Assembly: GCA_027451265.1 (NCBI GenBank)
Contig: DAIDJT010000155.1
Coordinates: forward strand, 1 to 6,326
Origin: Bacteroidales bacterium
Lineage (GTDB): Bacteria; Bacteroidota; Bacteroidia; Bacteroidales; VadinHA17
Reading direction: 5' to 3'
DNA: 6,326 bases
Below the pieces are notes generated by a model. It did no database searches. It had not been told where the DNA came from and saw nothing but the letters and a program-made list of their open reading frames with translations. The position numbers were made by a program, and so were the translations under genes. The first letter of the stretch is position 1. The number at the start of each line of letters is the position of its first letter. This document shows positions 1-5,642 of the stretch, piece by piece.

Positions 1-323
1 AGCATCACATCACCTGACGTGTTGATAATAAACGGGATGTTTACGCTGTTGTCGAAAGGGTTCGGGTATGGGGTTCCGGCCATGAACTCACCCGCCACGT
101 CACTGTATGAACCGGTAATTTTTACCGAATAACGGCCATCTGTTCCTGTTGAGACCCTGAATTCCCTGGAATTCAGGAAGAAGGAGACCCTGGCATTCAT
201 TACCGGTGCTCCCGCGCGGTTTGAAACCGTTCCTGTCACAGTCACATCCGCGGCAAAAGCTCCGGGTATGAAAGTAGACAGACATAAAATGCTGATAAAC
301 AAACGTATATAATGCATCGCCAT
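1..323 (-). CDS. Secreted multidomain protein, N-terminal part: carboxypeptidase-regulatory-like domain plus FlgD/T9SS-like segment (partial)
   Basis: This reading frame is open from an ATG at 323 to the window edge (107 complete codons) and its 3' end lies outside. An in-frame TGA upstream limits the start to ATG 323 or ATG 317. Residues 1-25 form a Sec signal peptide: a Tyr/Arg start, a hydrophobic core (LFISILCLSTFI) and an AFA|AD cleavage site. Residues 27-70 look like a carboxypeptidase-regulatory-like beta-sandwich, with 'VTGTVSNRAGAPVMNARV' and then 'TDGRYSVKI'. From about residue 82 comes 'GTPYPNPFDNSVNIPF', which resembles the start of FlgD Ig-like or type IX secretion C-terminal domains. 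That module normally sits at the end of a protein, but here it follows the first domain directly. The product is probably exported to the periplasm, outer membrane or cell surface. Its function cannot be told from this part. A perfect TAnnTTTG box lies 47 bp upstream. Confidence 0.82.
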   Translation of the reverse strand, partial: MAMHYIRLFISILCLSTFIPGAFAADVTVTGTVSNRAGAPVMNARVSFFLNSREFRVSTGTDGRYSVKITGSYSDVAGEFMAGTPYPNPFDNSVNIPFIINTSGDVM

Positions 324-369
324 ATTTGCCAGTTTCCGGTTGTTGGTAATTGTGTGAAGCTCTTCTCAT

Positions 370-377
370 CAAATGTA
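370..377 (-). promoter_or_regulatory. Candidate Bacteroidota -7 promoter element for the secreted-protein gene
   Basis: On the minus strand this reads TACATTTG, an exact match to the TAnnTTTG -7 consensus of the Bacteroidota primary sigma factor. Transcription would start near 363, giving a leader of about 40 nt before ATG 323. No TTTG -33 box is seen at the usual 19-21 nt spacing, so this rests on the -7 match and its position alone. Confidence 0.45.
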
Positions 378-456
378 ACATAAAGTGGTGTTAATTTCCC
401 CGGAATTTTTCAACATTGGCTCCTGATTTGTCTATATTGGAGGAAATCCATACATT

Positions 457-465
457 TATACTTTG
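457..465 (+). promoter_or_regulatory. Candidate -7 promoter element for the SiaC-family gene
   Basis: TATACTTTG matches the Bacteroidota -7 element with one extra base between TA and TTTG. It ends 16 nt before the ATG at 482, which implies a very short leader. A TTTG at 427-430 is too far upstream (26 nt) to be a good -33 box. If this is the promoter, translation cannot begin at the upstream TTG at 416. Confidence 0.35.
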
Positions 466-481
466 CTGCGGCTTCACATTT

Positions 482-865
482 ATGGAAAAGATAGAGATCA
501 GGGAGACCTCAAAAACCCCATCTGTAAGCTTTGACCCTGAATCGGGTCAGTTTGAGATGCGTGGAAAATCCATTCCGGAGAATTCGAACGGCTTTTACGG
601 GCCTCTCATTCAGTATGTGGAGAAATATGCCGGAAACCCCGCAGAAAGGACTGTGCTGAGCGTGAGGTTCGAATTCTTCAATACAAGCTCCTCGAACAGG
701 ATACATGCTCTTTTCAAGAGATTTGAACGGATCTTCCTCGCTGACAGGGACGTCATGATCCGCTGGTACTGCGAGAACGGTGATGAAAACATGCGTGACG
801 CCGGAAGGGATTTCAGGGCTATCCTCCAGGTACCGTTTGAAATAGTTGAAGTTGATGAACTTTGA
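482..865 (+). CDS. SiaC-family regulatory phosphoprotein (DUF1987)
   Basis: The protein has 127 residues, close to Pseudomonas SiaC (about 126). Family hallmarks visible are 'IEIRETSKTPSVSFDPESG' near the start, 'GKSIPENSNGFYGPLIQYVEKY' (28-49) and 'FEFFNTSSSN' (63-72). In P. aeruginosa, SiaC is phosphorylated on Thr68 by the kinase SiaB and dephosphorylated by the PP2C-type phosphatase SiaA. Unphosphorylated SiaC activates the diguanylate cyclase SiaD. The Thr of the FNTSS motif here is also residue 68 when counted from ATG 482. The frame is open back to a TTG at 416, but ATG 482 is preferred because the family alignment starts there and a -7 box would lie inside the longer form. No SiaA, SiaB or cyclase gene is adjacent, so the partners must be elsewhere and the output is unknown. 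Family assignment is strong; role is inference. Confidence 0.88.
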   Translation: MEKIEIRETSKTPSVSFDPESGQFEMRGKSIPENSNGFYGPLIQYVEKYAGNPAERTVLSVRFEFFNTSSSNRIHALFKRFERIFLADRDVMIRWYCENGDENMRDAGRDFRAILQVPFEIVEVDEL

Positions 866-883
866 TTCCGGCACCAGTCCGCT

Positions 884-900
884 GGAAAATGAAATTTTCC
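884..900 (+). terminator. Perfect 7-bp inverted repeat between the SiaC-family gene and the spmAB-like gene
   Basis: GGAAAAT (884-890) and ATTTTCC (894-900) are perfect inverted copies around a GAA loop. A smaller hairpin, CCAG-TCCG-CTGG (874-885), overlaps its left edge. The repeat lies between the stop at 865 and the start at 929, and only CTATTTTAG follows it. It could be a weak terminator for the upstream gene or an operator beside the possible -7 box at 902-909. The stem is AT-rich, so confidence as a terminator is low. Confidence 0.3.
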
Positions 901-901
901 C

Positions 902-909
902 TATTTTAG
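902..909 (+). promoter_or_regulatory. Weak candidate -7 element for the spmAB-like gene
   Basis: TATTTTAG matches TAnnTTTG at five of six fixed positions and lies 19 nt before the ATG at 929. No -33 box is seen. The gene may instead be read through from the SiaC-family gene, whose stop is 63 bp upstream. Confidence 0.25.
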
Positions 910-928
910 TAGCTGAGATTTTTACCGG

Positions 929-2161
929 ATGGCACTGAACTATATCTGGATTGCATTTTTTCTGATAGGGTTTCTCTTCGCCCTTGGGCAGCTTATTTTT
1001 AATGGTGATACAACGATATTCAACAAAATCGTTGAGTCAACCTTTTCAAGTGCGAAGACAGGCTTCGAGATCTCACTGGGTCTTACAGGCGTCCTCACAC
1101 TCTGGATGGGACTGATGAAGGTTGGGGAGAAGGGTGGCGCGGTTACTTTGCTTTCCAGGGTTATCGGGCCGCTTTTCCGAAGGCTCTTCCCAAAACTCCC
1201 GGCTGACAGTCCGGCCCACGGATCCGTGATGCTGAACGTGGCAGCCAACATGCTTGGCCTTGACAACGCCGCCACTCCAATGGGCCTCAAGGCGATGAAG
1301 GAGATGCAGGAACATAATCCTGACAAGGAGGTGGCGTCTGATCCGATGATAATGTTCCTGGTGCTGAATGCTTCAGGACTGGTTATTATTCCCGTGACAA
1401 TAATGGTTTACAGGGCACAGATGGGTGCTGCCAATCCGGCCGACGTCTTCATACCTATTCTGATTGCCACATATATTGCCACACTTGCAGGCCTGATAAG
1501 TGTGGCTGTTGCCCAGAAGATTAACCTTTTCAACAGGGTGGTGCTTGCTTACCTCGGCGGTCTGACAGCAATTATTGCAGGTATTGTATGGTATTTCAGC
1601 ACCTTGCCACAGGAACAGATCAACACCATTTCGACATTTGCGGCAAACTTCATTCTCCTTTCAATAATAGTCTCATTCATCGTGATGGCCATGTTGAAAA
1701 AAGTCAATGTTTACGAGACTTTTATCGAGGGAGCCAAAGACGGATTCAAGACCGCTATCACAATCATACCCTACCTGGTTGCCATTCTGGTAGCAATTGG
1801 CGTTTTCCGGGCATCCGGTGCAATGGACATGCTTGTAGACGGCATTAAAGCCGTTGTGGCCTGGATGGGGCTTGACACCTCCTTCACCGATGCCTTGCCG
1901 ACGGCCTTCATGAAACCGCTCAGCGGAAGCGGCTCTCGCGGAATGATGATTGATGTCATGAAAATTCATGGTGCCGACTCCTTTGTGGGCCGCCTGGCCT
2001 GCTGCCTTCAGGGTTCAACAGACACCGTCTTTTATGTACTTGCCGTCTATTTTGGCTCTGTCGGTGTCAAAAATTCAAGGTATGCCGTTATTTGCGGCCT
2101 GATTGCCGATATCGTCGGCAGCATTTCCGCTATTTTTATTGCCTACCTCTTCTTTGCCTGA
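929..2161 (+). CDS. Fused SpmA-SpmB 'spore maturation'/nucleoside-recognition membrane protein
   Basis: This 410-residue polytopic membrane protein consists of two Gate (nucleoside-recognition) domains in one chain. The SpmA-like half covers about 1-200 and carries the signature 'GLDNAATPMGLKAMKEMQ' (110-127). The SpmB-like half covers about 235-410, with 'KPLSGSGSRGMM' (329-340) and 'QGSTDTVFYVLAVYFG' (361-376). Hydrophobic segments are visible near 5-24, 48-63, 140-161, 172-196, 205-224, 236-256, 276-293, 366-380 and 387-409. In Bacillus and relatives spmA and spmB are separate neighbouring genes needed for spore core dehydration. Homologues are common in non-sporulating bacteria, and the transported substrate is not established. 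The ATG at 929 has no Shine-Dalgarno and the segment just before it is AT-rich, as usual for this phylum. I infer an inner-membrane transporter or channel of unknown substrate, not a sporulation protein. Family assignment is strong. Confidence 0.9.
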   Translation: MALNYIWIAFFLIGFLFALGQLIFNGDTTIFNKIVESTFSSAKTGFEISLGLTGVLTLWMGLMKVGEKGGAVTLLSRVIGPLFRRLFPKLPADSPAHGSVMLNVAANMLGLDNAATPMGLKAMKEMQEHNPDKEVASDPMIMFLVLNASGLVIIPVTIMVYRAQMGAANPADVFIPILIATYIATLAGLISVAVAQKINLFNRVVLAYLGGLTAIIAGIVWYFSTLPQEQINTISTFAANFILLSIIVSFIVMAMLKKVNVYETFIEGAKDGFKTAITIIPYLVAILVAIGVFRASGAMDMLVDGIKAVVAWMGLDTSFTDALPTAFMKPLSGSGSRGMMIDVMKIHGADSFVGRLACCLQGSTDTVFYVLAVYFGSVGVKNSRYAVICGLIADIVGSISAIFIAYLFFA

Positions 2162-2209
2162 TACCACGGTTTTTTTACAGCTCCGGACCGTATTTTCCGG
2201 CCCAAATTG

Positions 2210-2217
2210 TATTTTTG
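2210..2217 (+). promoter_or_regulatory. Candidate -7 promoter element for the yebC-family gene
   Basis: TATTTTTG is an exact TAnnTTTG match, 49 nt before the ATG at 2267, predicting a start near 2224 and a leader of about 43 nt. No TTTG is present at the expected -33 position. The short inverted repeat CCGGA/TCCGG (2183-2187, 2196-2200) just upstream could weakly end the previous transcript. Confidence 0.45.
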
Positions 2218-2266
2218 CCGCACATTGACTCAAAACTTATAAACATAACATGTAAACCTTTTCATT

Positions 2267-2977
2267 ATGGGACGCGCATTTGAATATCGCAGGGCTTCAA
2301 AGGAAGCCAGGTGGGACAAGATGTCAAAACTCTTTCCGAAGCTCGCCAAGTCAATCACAATGGCCGCAAGAGAAGGAGGGGCTGACCCGGAGATGAATGC
2401 TCGTCTGCGAACGGCAATCATGAACGCCAAGGCGCAGAACATGCCCAAGGATAATATCAAGGCCGCCTTAGAACGTGCTTCAGGAAAGGATACTGCCGAT
2501 TATGCGGAAATCACATATGAAGGTAAGGGACCTCATGGCGTACTCATAATGGCGGAGGCTGCCACTGACAACAATACCCGCACCATAGCCAACGTCAGGG
2601 CTTACTTCAGCAAGAACGGCGGCACAATGGTCCCGACAGGCTCACTTGAGTTCATGTTCTCACGAAAGGCTGTGTTTGAGTTTGATCCCCCGGAGAATCT
2701 TTCGAGGGACGACCTTGAGCTCGAACTGATTGAGGCCGGGCTGGAATCACTTGAGACCTATGATGATGCATGGTTTGTTTACGGTGACCGGGCAAACTTC
2801 GGATCATTGGCGAAAGCCCTGGAAGATAAGGCTATAGAGGTGCAAAAGGCCTCACTGAAGCGCATCGCTCTCAATCCCGTTACCCTTTCGGAGGAGGAGA
2901 TGGCCGACGTGGAAAAGCTGATTGACCGCCTCGAGGACGATGATGACATCCAGGCAGTCTATACCAACATAGCATAG
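2267..2977 (+). CDS. YebC/PmpR (TACO1) family protein
   Basis: The protein has 236 residues, in the usual range for this family (E. coli YebC is 246). Conserved blocks appear in order: 'MGRAFEYRRASKEARW' (1-16), 'AAREGGADPEMNARLRTAI' (33-51), 'NMPKDNIKAAL' (58-68), 'YEGKGPHGV' (84-92), 'TDNNTRTIANVRAYFSKNGG' (100-119) and 'GSLEFMF' (125-131). An acidic patch, 'DRLEDDDDIQ' (220-229), lies near the C-terminus. The 'MGRAFEYR' start is the form I associate with Bacteroidota, instead of 'GHSKW'. The family was long annotated as DNA-binding transcriptional regulators. More recent work on bacterial YebC and mitochondrial TACO1 points to a ribosome-associated role in relieving stalls at proline-rich stretches. 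A cytoplasmic translation factor is therefore the better reading. ATG 2267 has no Shine-Dalgarno. The stop codon is 1 nt away from a heptamer repeat array, so the mRNA 3' end may contain the repeats. Confidence 0.93.
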   Translation: MGRAFEYRRASKEARWDKMSKLFPKLAKSITMAAREGGADPEMNARLRTAIMNAKAQNMPKDNIKAALERASGKDTADYAEITYEGKGPHGVLIMAEAATDNNTRTIANVRAYFSKNGGTMVPTGSLEFMFSRKAVFEFDPPENLSRDDLELELIEAGLESLETYDDAWFVYGDRANFGSLAKALEDKAIEVQKASLKRIALNPVTLSEEEMADVEKLIDRLEDDDDIQAVYTNIA

Positions 2978-2978
2978 G

Positions 2979-3167
2979 GAGTTGCGAGGTGCGAATTGCG
3001 ATTTGCGAGGTGCGAATTGCGAATTGCGAGGTTCGATCTATGAGGTGCGAATTGCGAGGTGCGAATTGCGAATTGCGAGGTTCGAATTGCGAGGTTCGAT
3101 TTGCGAGGTTCGATTTGCGAGGTTCGATCTGCGAGGTGCGAATTGCGAGGTGCGAATTGCGATTTGC
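2979..3167. repeat. Heptanucleotide array, 27 units of GANNTNC
   Basis: Read on the plus strand, 189 bp divide without any insertion or deletion into 27 heptamers. G1, A2 and T5 are invariant in all 27 and C7 in 26. The variants are GAATTGC (9), GAGGTGC (6), GAGGTTC (5), GATTTGC (4) and one each of GAGTTGC, GATCTGC and GATCTAT. Higher-order structure is visible: 3091-3132 is three tandem 14-mers of GAGGTTC plus GATTTGC or GATCTGC, and the unit order at 3000-3034 resembles that at 3056-3083. Because 7 is not a multiple of 3, every frame gives the same kind of 7-residue periodic peptide (RGANCEL-like) with few stops, so open frames here are artefacts. The array begins 2 nt after the yebC stop codon. 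Function is unknown. Confidence 0.95.
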
Positions 3168-3168
3168 G

Positions 3169-3197
3169 ATGATTTAGACCGTGCGGGTCATCATTTT
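3169..3197 (+). terminator. Candidate Rho-independent terminator after the yebC gene and repeat array
   Basis: ATGAT (3169-3173) and GACC (3177-3180) pair with GGTC (3186-3189) and ATCAT (3190-3194) around the loop GTGCG, with a 3-nt TTA bulge on the left arm. A run of four T (3194-3197) follows on the plus strand. On the minus strand no T-run follows, so it would serve yebC and not the convergent gene. The stem is bulged and the T-run short, so efficiency is doubtful. Confidence 0.4.
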
Positions 3198-3200
3198 CAT

Positions 3201-3243
3201 ACTGCTGACTTCCGACTGCTGATTGCTGACTGGTTTACTGCTG
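3201..3243. repeat. Short second heptamer family, (ACTGCTG)-like, about six units
   Basis: Five contiguous heptamers, ACTGCTG, ACTTCCG, ACTGCTG, ATTGCTG and ACTGGTT (3201-3235), are followed after one extra T by another ACTGCTG (3237-3243). The last copy overlaps the stop and final Gln codons of the convergent metallopeptidase gene. The unit differs from the GANNTNC array next to it but has the same length of 7. Similar CTGAYTG-type heptamers occur in Bacteroidota spacers, as far as I recall. Confidence 0.7.
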
Positions 3244-3933
3244 CAGCCTCTTTCTCAGCTCACGGAAATCAGGCATTATGCTGGCCAGCAACTCATAGTA
3301 TTCCCTTCCGTGATTGTGGTGAACGAGGTGGCACAGTTCATGAACAATGACATAATCAATAAGTGCCGGGTCTTTCTTCATCAGCTCCCTGTTGAGCACT
3401 ATTGTACCTCCTGAATGGCAGGTTCCCCAGCGGCGTTTCATCTTGCGCACACTGACGTTGCCGGGCGCAGGAACCAGGTGCGCATACCTTACTGCAAGGC
3501 TTATCGTCCTATCCGGCAGGTACGCCTTTGCTTCACGCAGGTACCATGCCTCTGTCATCCTGGTGAGTTCCTCCGGCGCAGGGTTACCTGACACTGTCAG
3601 CACAAGACTGTCATCACAGTACCGGACCCTTCGTGCCGGCCCGTGATTTACTTTCACGGTCAGCATCCTGCCAAGGAAGGGTAGGGCAGACCCCTCTCCG
3701 ATGATGACCGGGACTCCGGGCGGGGTGACATTCTTCAGTCTCCTGACATGCCTCTCTATCCAGGCTGACTTCTTTACCGCAAACTGCATGAGCGTCGTCA
3801 GCGGCACATACCACGGTGCCCTGATAAGCAGCGTGCCTCCAGGCTGAACATGAAGGGCAACAGTACGTCTTGCTGACCTGACAATACTAACCTCAACCTC
3901 CCCTGATGCCAGGGTGAGAGTCCTTCTTCCCAT
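3235..3933 (-). CDS. YgjP-like (DUF45) zinc metallopeptidase
   Basis: The 232-residue protein carries the full YgjP/DUF45 C-terminal signature. 'RRWGTC' (167-172) is followed by 'IVLNRELMKKDPALIDYVIVHELCHLVHHNH' features. The HExxH zinc motif is HELCH (198-202), and the NH pair at 207-208 supplies the likely third ligand His208. 'MPDFRELRKRL' (220-230) closes the domain, as is typical. The N-terminal half (about 10-140) is the usual beta-rich region with basic patches (SARRT, 'WIERHVRRLK'). There is no signal peptide or membrane segment, so a cytoplasmic enzyme is expected. Databases usually name such proteins 'M48 family metallopeptidase', but the layout is DUF45; physiological substrates are poorly known. 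The ATG at 3933 has AGGAAG just upstream, the clearest ribosome-binding site in the window, and lies 30 bp after the M28 peptidase stop, which suggests co-transcription. Confidence 0.9.
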   Translation of the reverse strand: MGRRTLTLASGEVEVSIVRSARRTVALHVQPGGTLLIRAPWYVPLTTLMQFAVKKSAWIERHVRRLKNVTPPGVPVIIGEGSALPFLGRMLTVKVNHGPARRVRYCDDSLVLTVSGNPAPEELTRMTEAWYLREAKAYLPDRTISLAVRYAHLVPAPGNVSVRKMKRRWGTCHSGGTIVLNRELMKKDPALIDYVIVHELCHLVHHNHGREYYELLASIMPDFRELRKRLQQ

Positions 3934-3963
3934 GCTTCCTGCCTGAAGTAATCTCCTGTTTTT

Positions 3964-5532
3964 CTATTTCGCGTTGAAATCAGCCCTCGAGGCGACCCTG
4001 TAACCGGTCAGGAATCCTACCCTGGACACCTTTACAAGCTTGTCGAAATCAATGAATTCAAAGTCGTCTGTCTGCTTGTGGTAATCCTTGTGCAGACCGG
4101 TAAAGAAAAAGAGTACAGGCATCTTTTTCCGGTAAAACGGATAATGATCTGACCCGGAAAAGTGCGTGCCTTTGCCTTCATCAATGGGGTAAATGCCTGA
4201 TTCCTTGCATGCCTGTGTGGCAAGGCTTACCAGTTCAGGGCTCTCGGCACCATGTATCACCTTAATTGTGTCGCGACCGGTTATGTCAATTTCCCCGGAC
4301 AGGGATGCACCCACGTCAGTGTCCCGCCTTGACCGTGCTATCATGTCAAAATTAAGAGCTGCAACAGTCTTTTCCAGAGGGAAGGGAGGGTTCTCAGTAT
4401 AGTATGTGGAACCATGCAACCCCTCCTCCTCGCCGGTGGTCCAGAGGAAGATGACACTCCTGGCAGGCTTCCTGTCGAGTGCTGAAAATGCGGCTGCTAT
4501 GTTCAGCAGACCTACGCTTCCCGAAGCATTGTCATTGGCGCCGTTATAAATGCTACCGGCAGCATCCTTGCCTACATGGTCATAATGCGCGGTGAAGATC
4601 ACTGCTTCATTCTTCAGTACCGGGTCAGAACCTTCTATGTACCCGATTATGTTATTGCTCGTAACAGTATCACTGTTCACGTTGACACTGATATGCGTCT
4701 TTAGGTTAGGGATGATAAATGAAGCAGGTTTACGTGATGAGGCTATGCTGTCCTGAAGCTTCTTCAGGGTAAGTCCTGATCCGTTCAGCATCTGGTCAGC
4801 AGTTTCGGTGCTGATAGCGTAGGCGTTTAATGGAAAACTGAACATCTGTTTTCTGAACAGTGGTGTCAGCTGATAGGATGAGCCCATCGAAAGCAGGTCA
4901 GAAGAAATATCGTTGCCGAGCGCAGGATCAGCTACGAAAAGGATGGCTTTTGCCTGTAGCAGCATTATCATGGAAAGCTTCCTGGCCTCGGTCATCTCGC
5001 TGATACCGGTACCCGGTTCCGGCATCCCGTTCCCCTTTATTTCAGGAAGCCTCGTCATTATTATTACGATCCTGTCCTTGAGGTTGATCCCCGCCAGGTC
5101 ATTATACTTTTCTGAACTGTTCGTATAACCGTAGCCTCCGAAAACAATTTCGCCCTCAAGATTTATGGTGTCAGAGGGGGGTATGAGGGGCATTATGCTG
5201 GTAGAACTTATAGTATTTGAATTGCTGTCACTGATTGTCATCAGTGATTCGCCCGGCACGATATTTTGTTTAAGGTACCTGAGTGGCTGAAACAGATCAT
5301 CATTACCGGGAAGAGGGTGCAAACCCAGCTTCAGGGCTTCAGCCCTGATATAATCTGCGGCAAGGTTGTTTCCTTCACTCCCCGTCCTCCTTCCTTCAAG
5401 GCTGTCAGAAGAGAGGTATTTCATGTAAGACTCTGAGCCCTTGAGTGTAATGGCCCTCAGACCTTCCTTTTGCGGGTACAACGGCAATGCCGCAAGCAGT
5501 GCGGCTGCCACGATCAGCGATTTAAGTTTCAT
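3964..5532 (-). CDS. Secreted M28-family zinc peptidase (aminopeptidase type)
   Basis: This 522-residue protein starts with a signal peptide (residues 1-20: KLK, then a LIVAAALLAAL core). A mature N-terminal segment containing 'SSDSLEGRRTGSEGNNLAADYI' (41-62) is typical of M28 exopeptidases. Residues about 95-300 hold a large PA-like insert, with 'EGEIVFGGYGYT' at 126-137. The catalytic domain covers about 290-515, and by comparison with Aeromonas aminopeptidase the whole dizinc site is present. His316 and Asp318 lie in 'AHYDHVG', and bridging Asp334 in 'NGANDNASG'. Catalytic Glu368 and ligand Glu369 lie in 'TTGEEEGLHG', Asp396 in 'LNFDMIA' and His485 in 'DYHKQTDD'. It should release N-terminal residues from peptides in the periplasm or outside the cell, probably for peptide nutrition. 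Specificity cannot be told. The gene lies 110 bp downstream of the phosphoesterase and 30 bp upstream of the DUF45 gene. Confidence 0.93.
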   Translation of the reverse strand: MKLKSLIVAAALLAALPLYPQKEGLRAITLKGSESYMKYLSSDSLEGRRTGSEGNNLAADYIRAEALKLGLHPLPGNDDLFQPLRYLKQNIVPGESLMTISDSNSNTISSTSIMPLIPPSDTINLEGEIVFGGYGYTNSSEKYNDLAGINLKDRIVIIMTRLPEIKGNGMPEPGTGISEMTEARKLSMIMLLQAKAILFVADPALGNDISSDLLSMGSSYQLTPLFRKQMFSFPLNAYAISTETADQMLNGSGLTLKKLQDSIASSRKPASFIIPNLKTHISVNVNSDTVTSNNIIGYIEGSDPVLKNEAVIFTAHYDHVGKDAAGSIYNGANDNASGSVGLLNIAAAFSALDRKPARSVIFLWTTGEEEGLHGSTYYTENPPFPLEKTVAALNFDMIARSRRDTDVGASLSGEIDITGRDTIKVIHGAESPELVSLATQACKESGIYPIDEGKGTHFSGSDHYPFYRKKMPVLFFFTGLHKDYHKQTDDFEFIDFDKLVKVSRVGFLTGYRVASRADFNAK

Positions 5533-5558
5533 GCTTTAAACAGTCTTGTAAGAGGAAG

Positions 5559-5566
5559 TAAAGGTA
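5559..5566 (-). promoter_or_regulatory. Candidate -7 promoter element for the M28 peptidase gene
   Basis: On the minus strand this reads TACCTTTA, matching TAnnTTTG except at the last base, 26 nt before the ATG at 5532. No TTTG -33 box is at the right spacing. If real, the M28 and DUF45 genes form a two-gene unit separate from the phosphoesterase upstream. Confidence 0.35.
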
Positions 5567-5642
5567 TGAAAATGAGAGATCGGTTGTCATTGCCGGTCAG
5601 ATTTATTGATTCATGTTATTTATGCTACCTGATTGGTGGTTG

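Noticed and set aside
100..381. 93-residue minus-strand reading frame
   Set aside because: It overlaps, in another frame, the secreted-protein gene, which has a clear signal peptide and domains. Its own translation looks non-coding.
393..408. Interrupted inverted repeat AATTTCC-CC-GGAATTT as an operator
   Set aside because: One mismatch, a 2-bp centre and AT-rich arms make this easy to find by chance, and no regulator is suggested.
416..481. Longer N-terminus for the SiaC-family gene from TTG 416
   Set aside because: The extra 22 residues are not part of the family, and a plausible -7 box lies inside the segment. ATG 482 fits the family start.
2183..2200. CCGGA/TCCGG stem after the spmAB-like gene as a terminator
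   Set aside because: The stem is only 5 bp with an 8-nt loop and no T-run directly after it.
2979..3167. CRISPR array
   Set aside because: There are no unique spacers of similar length between longer direct repeats and no cas genes. The units are contiguous 7-mers.
2982..3350. Open reading frames across the repeat (RGANCEL-type periodic peptide, also 2989-3177)
   Set aside because: A stop-poor heptamer repeat stays open in nearly all frames. The start codons lie inside the repeat, the second half overlaps a real gene on the other strand, and no domain is visible.
5578..5598. Hairpin GATCGG/CCGGTC between the phosphoesterase and M28 genes as a terminator
   Set aside because: On the minus strand, where it would have to act, the stem has a C-A mismatch and no T-run follows.
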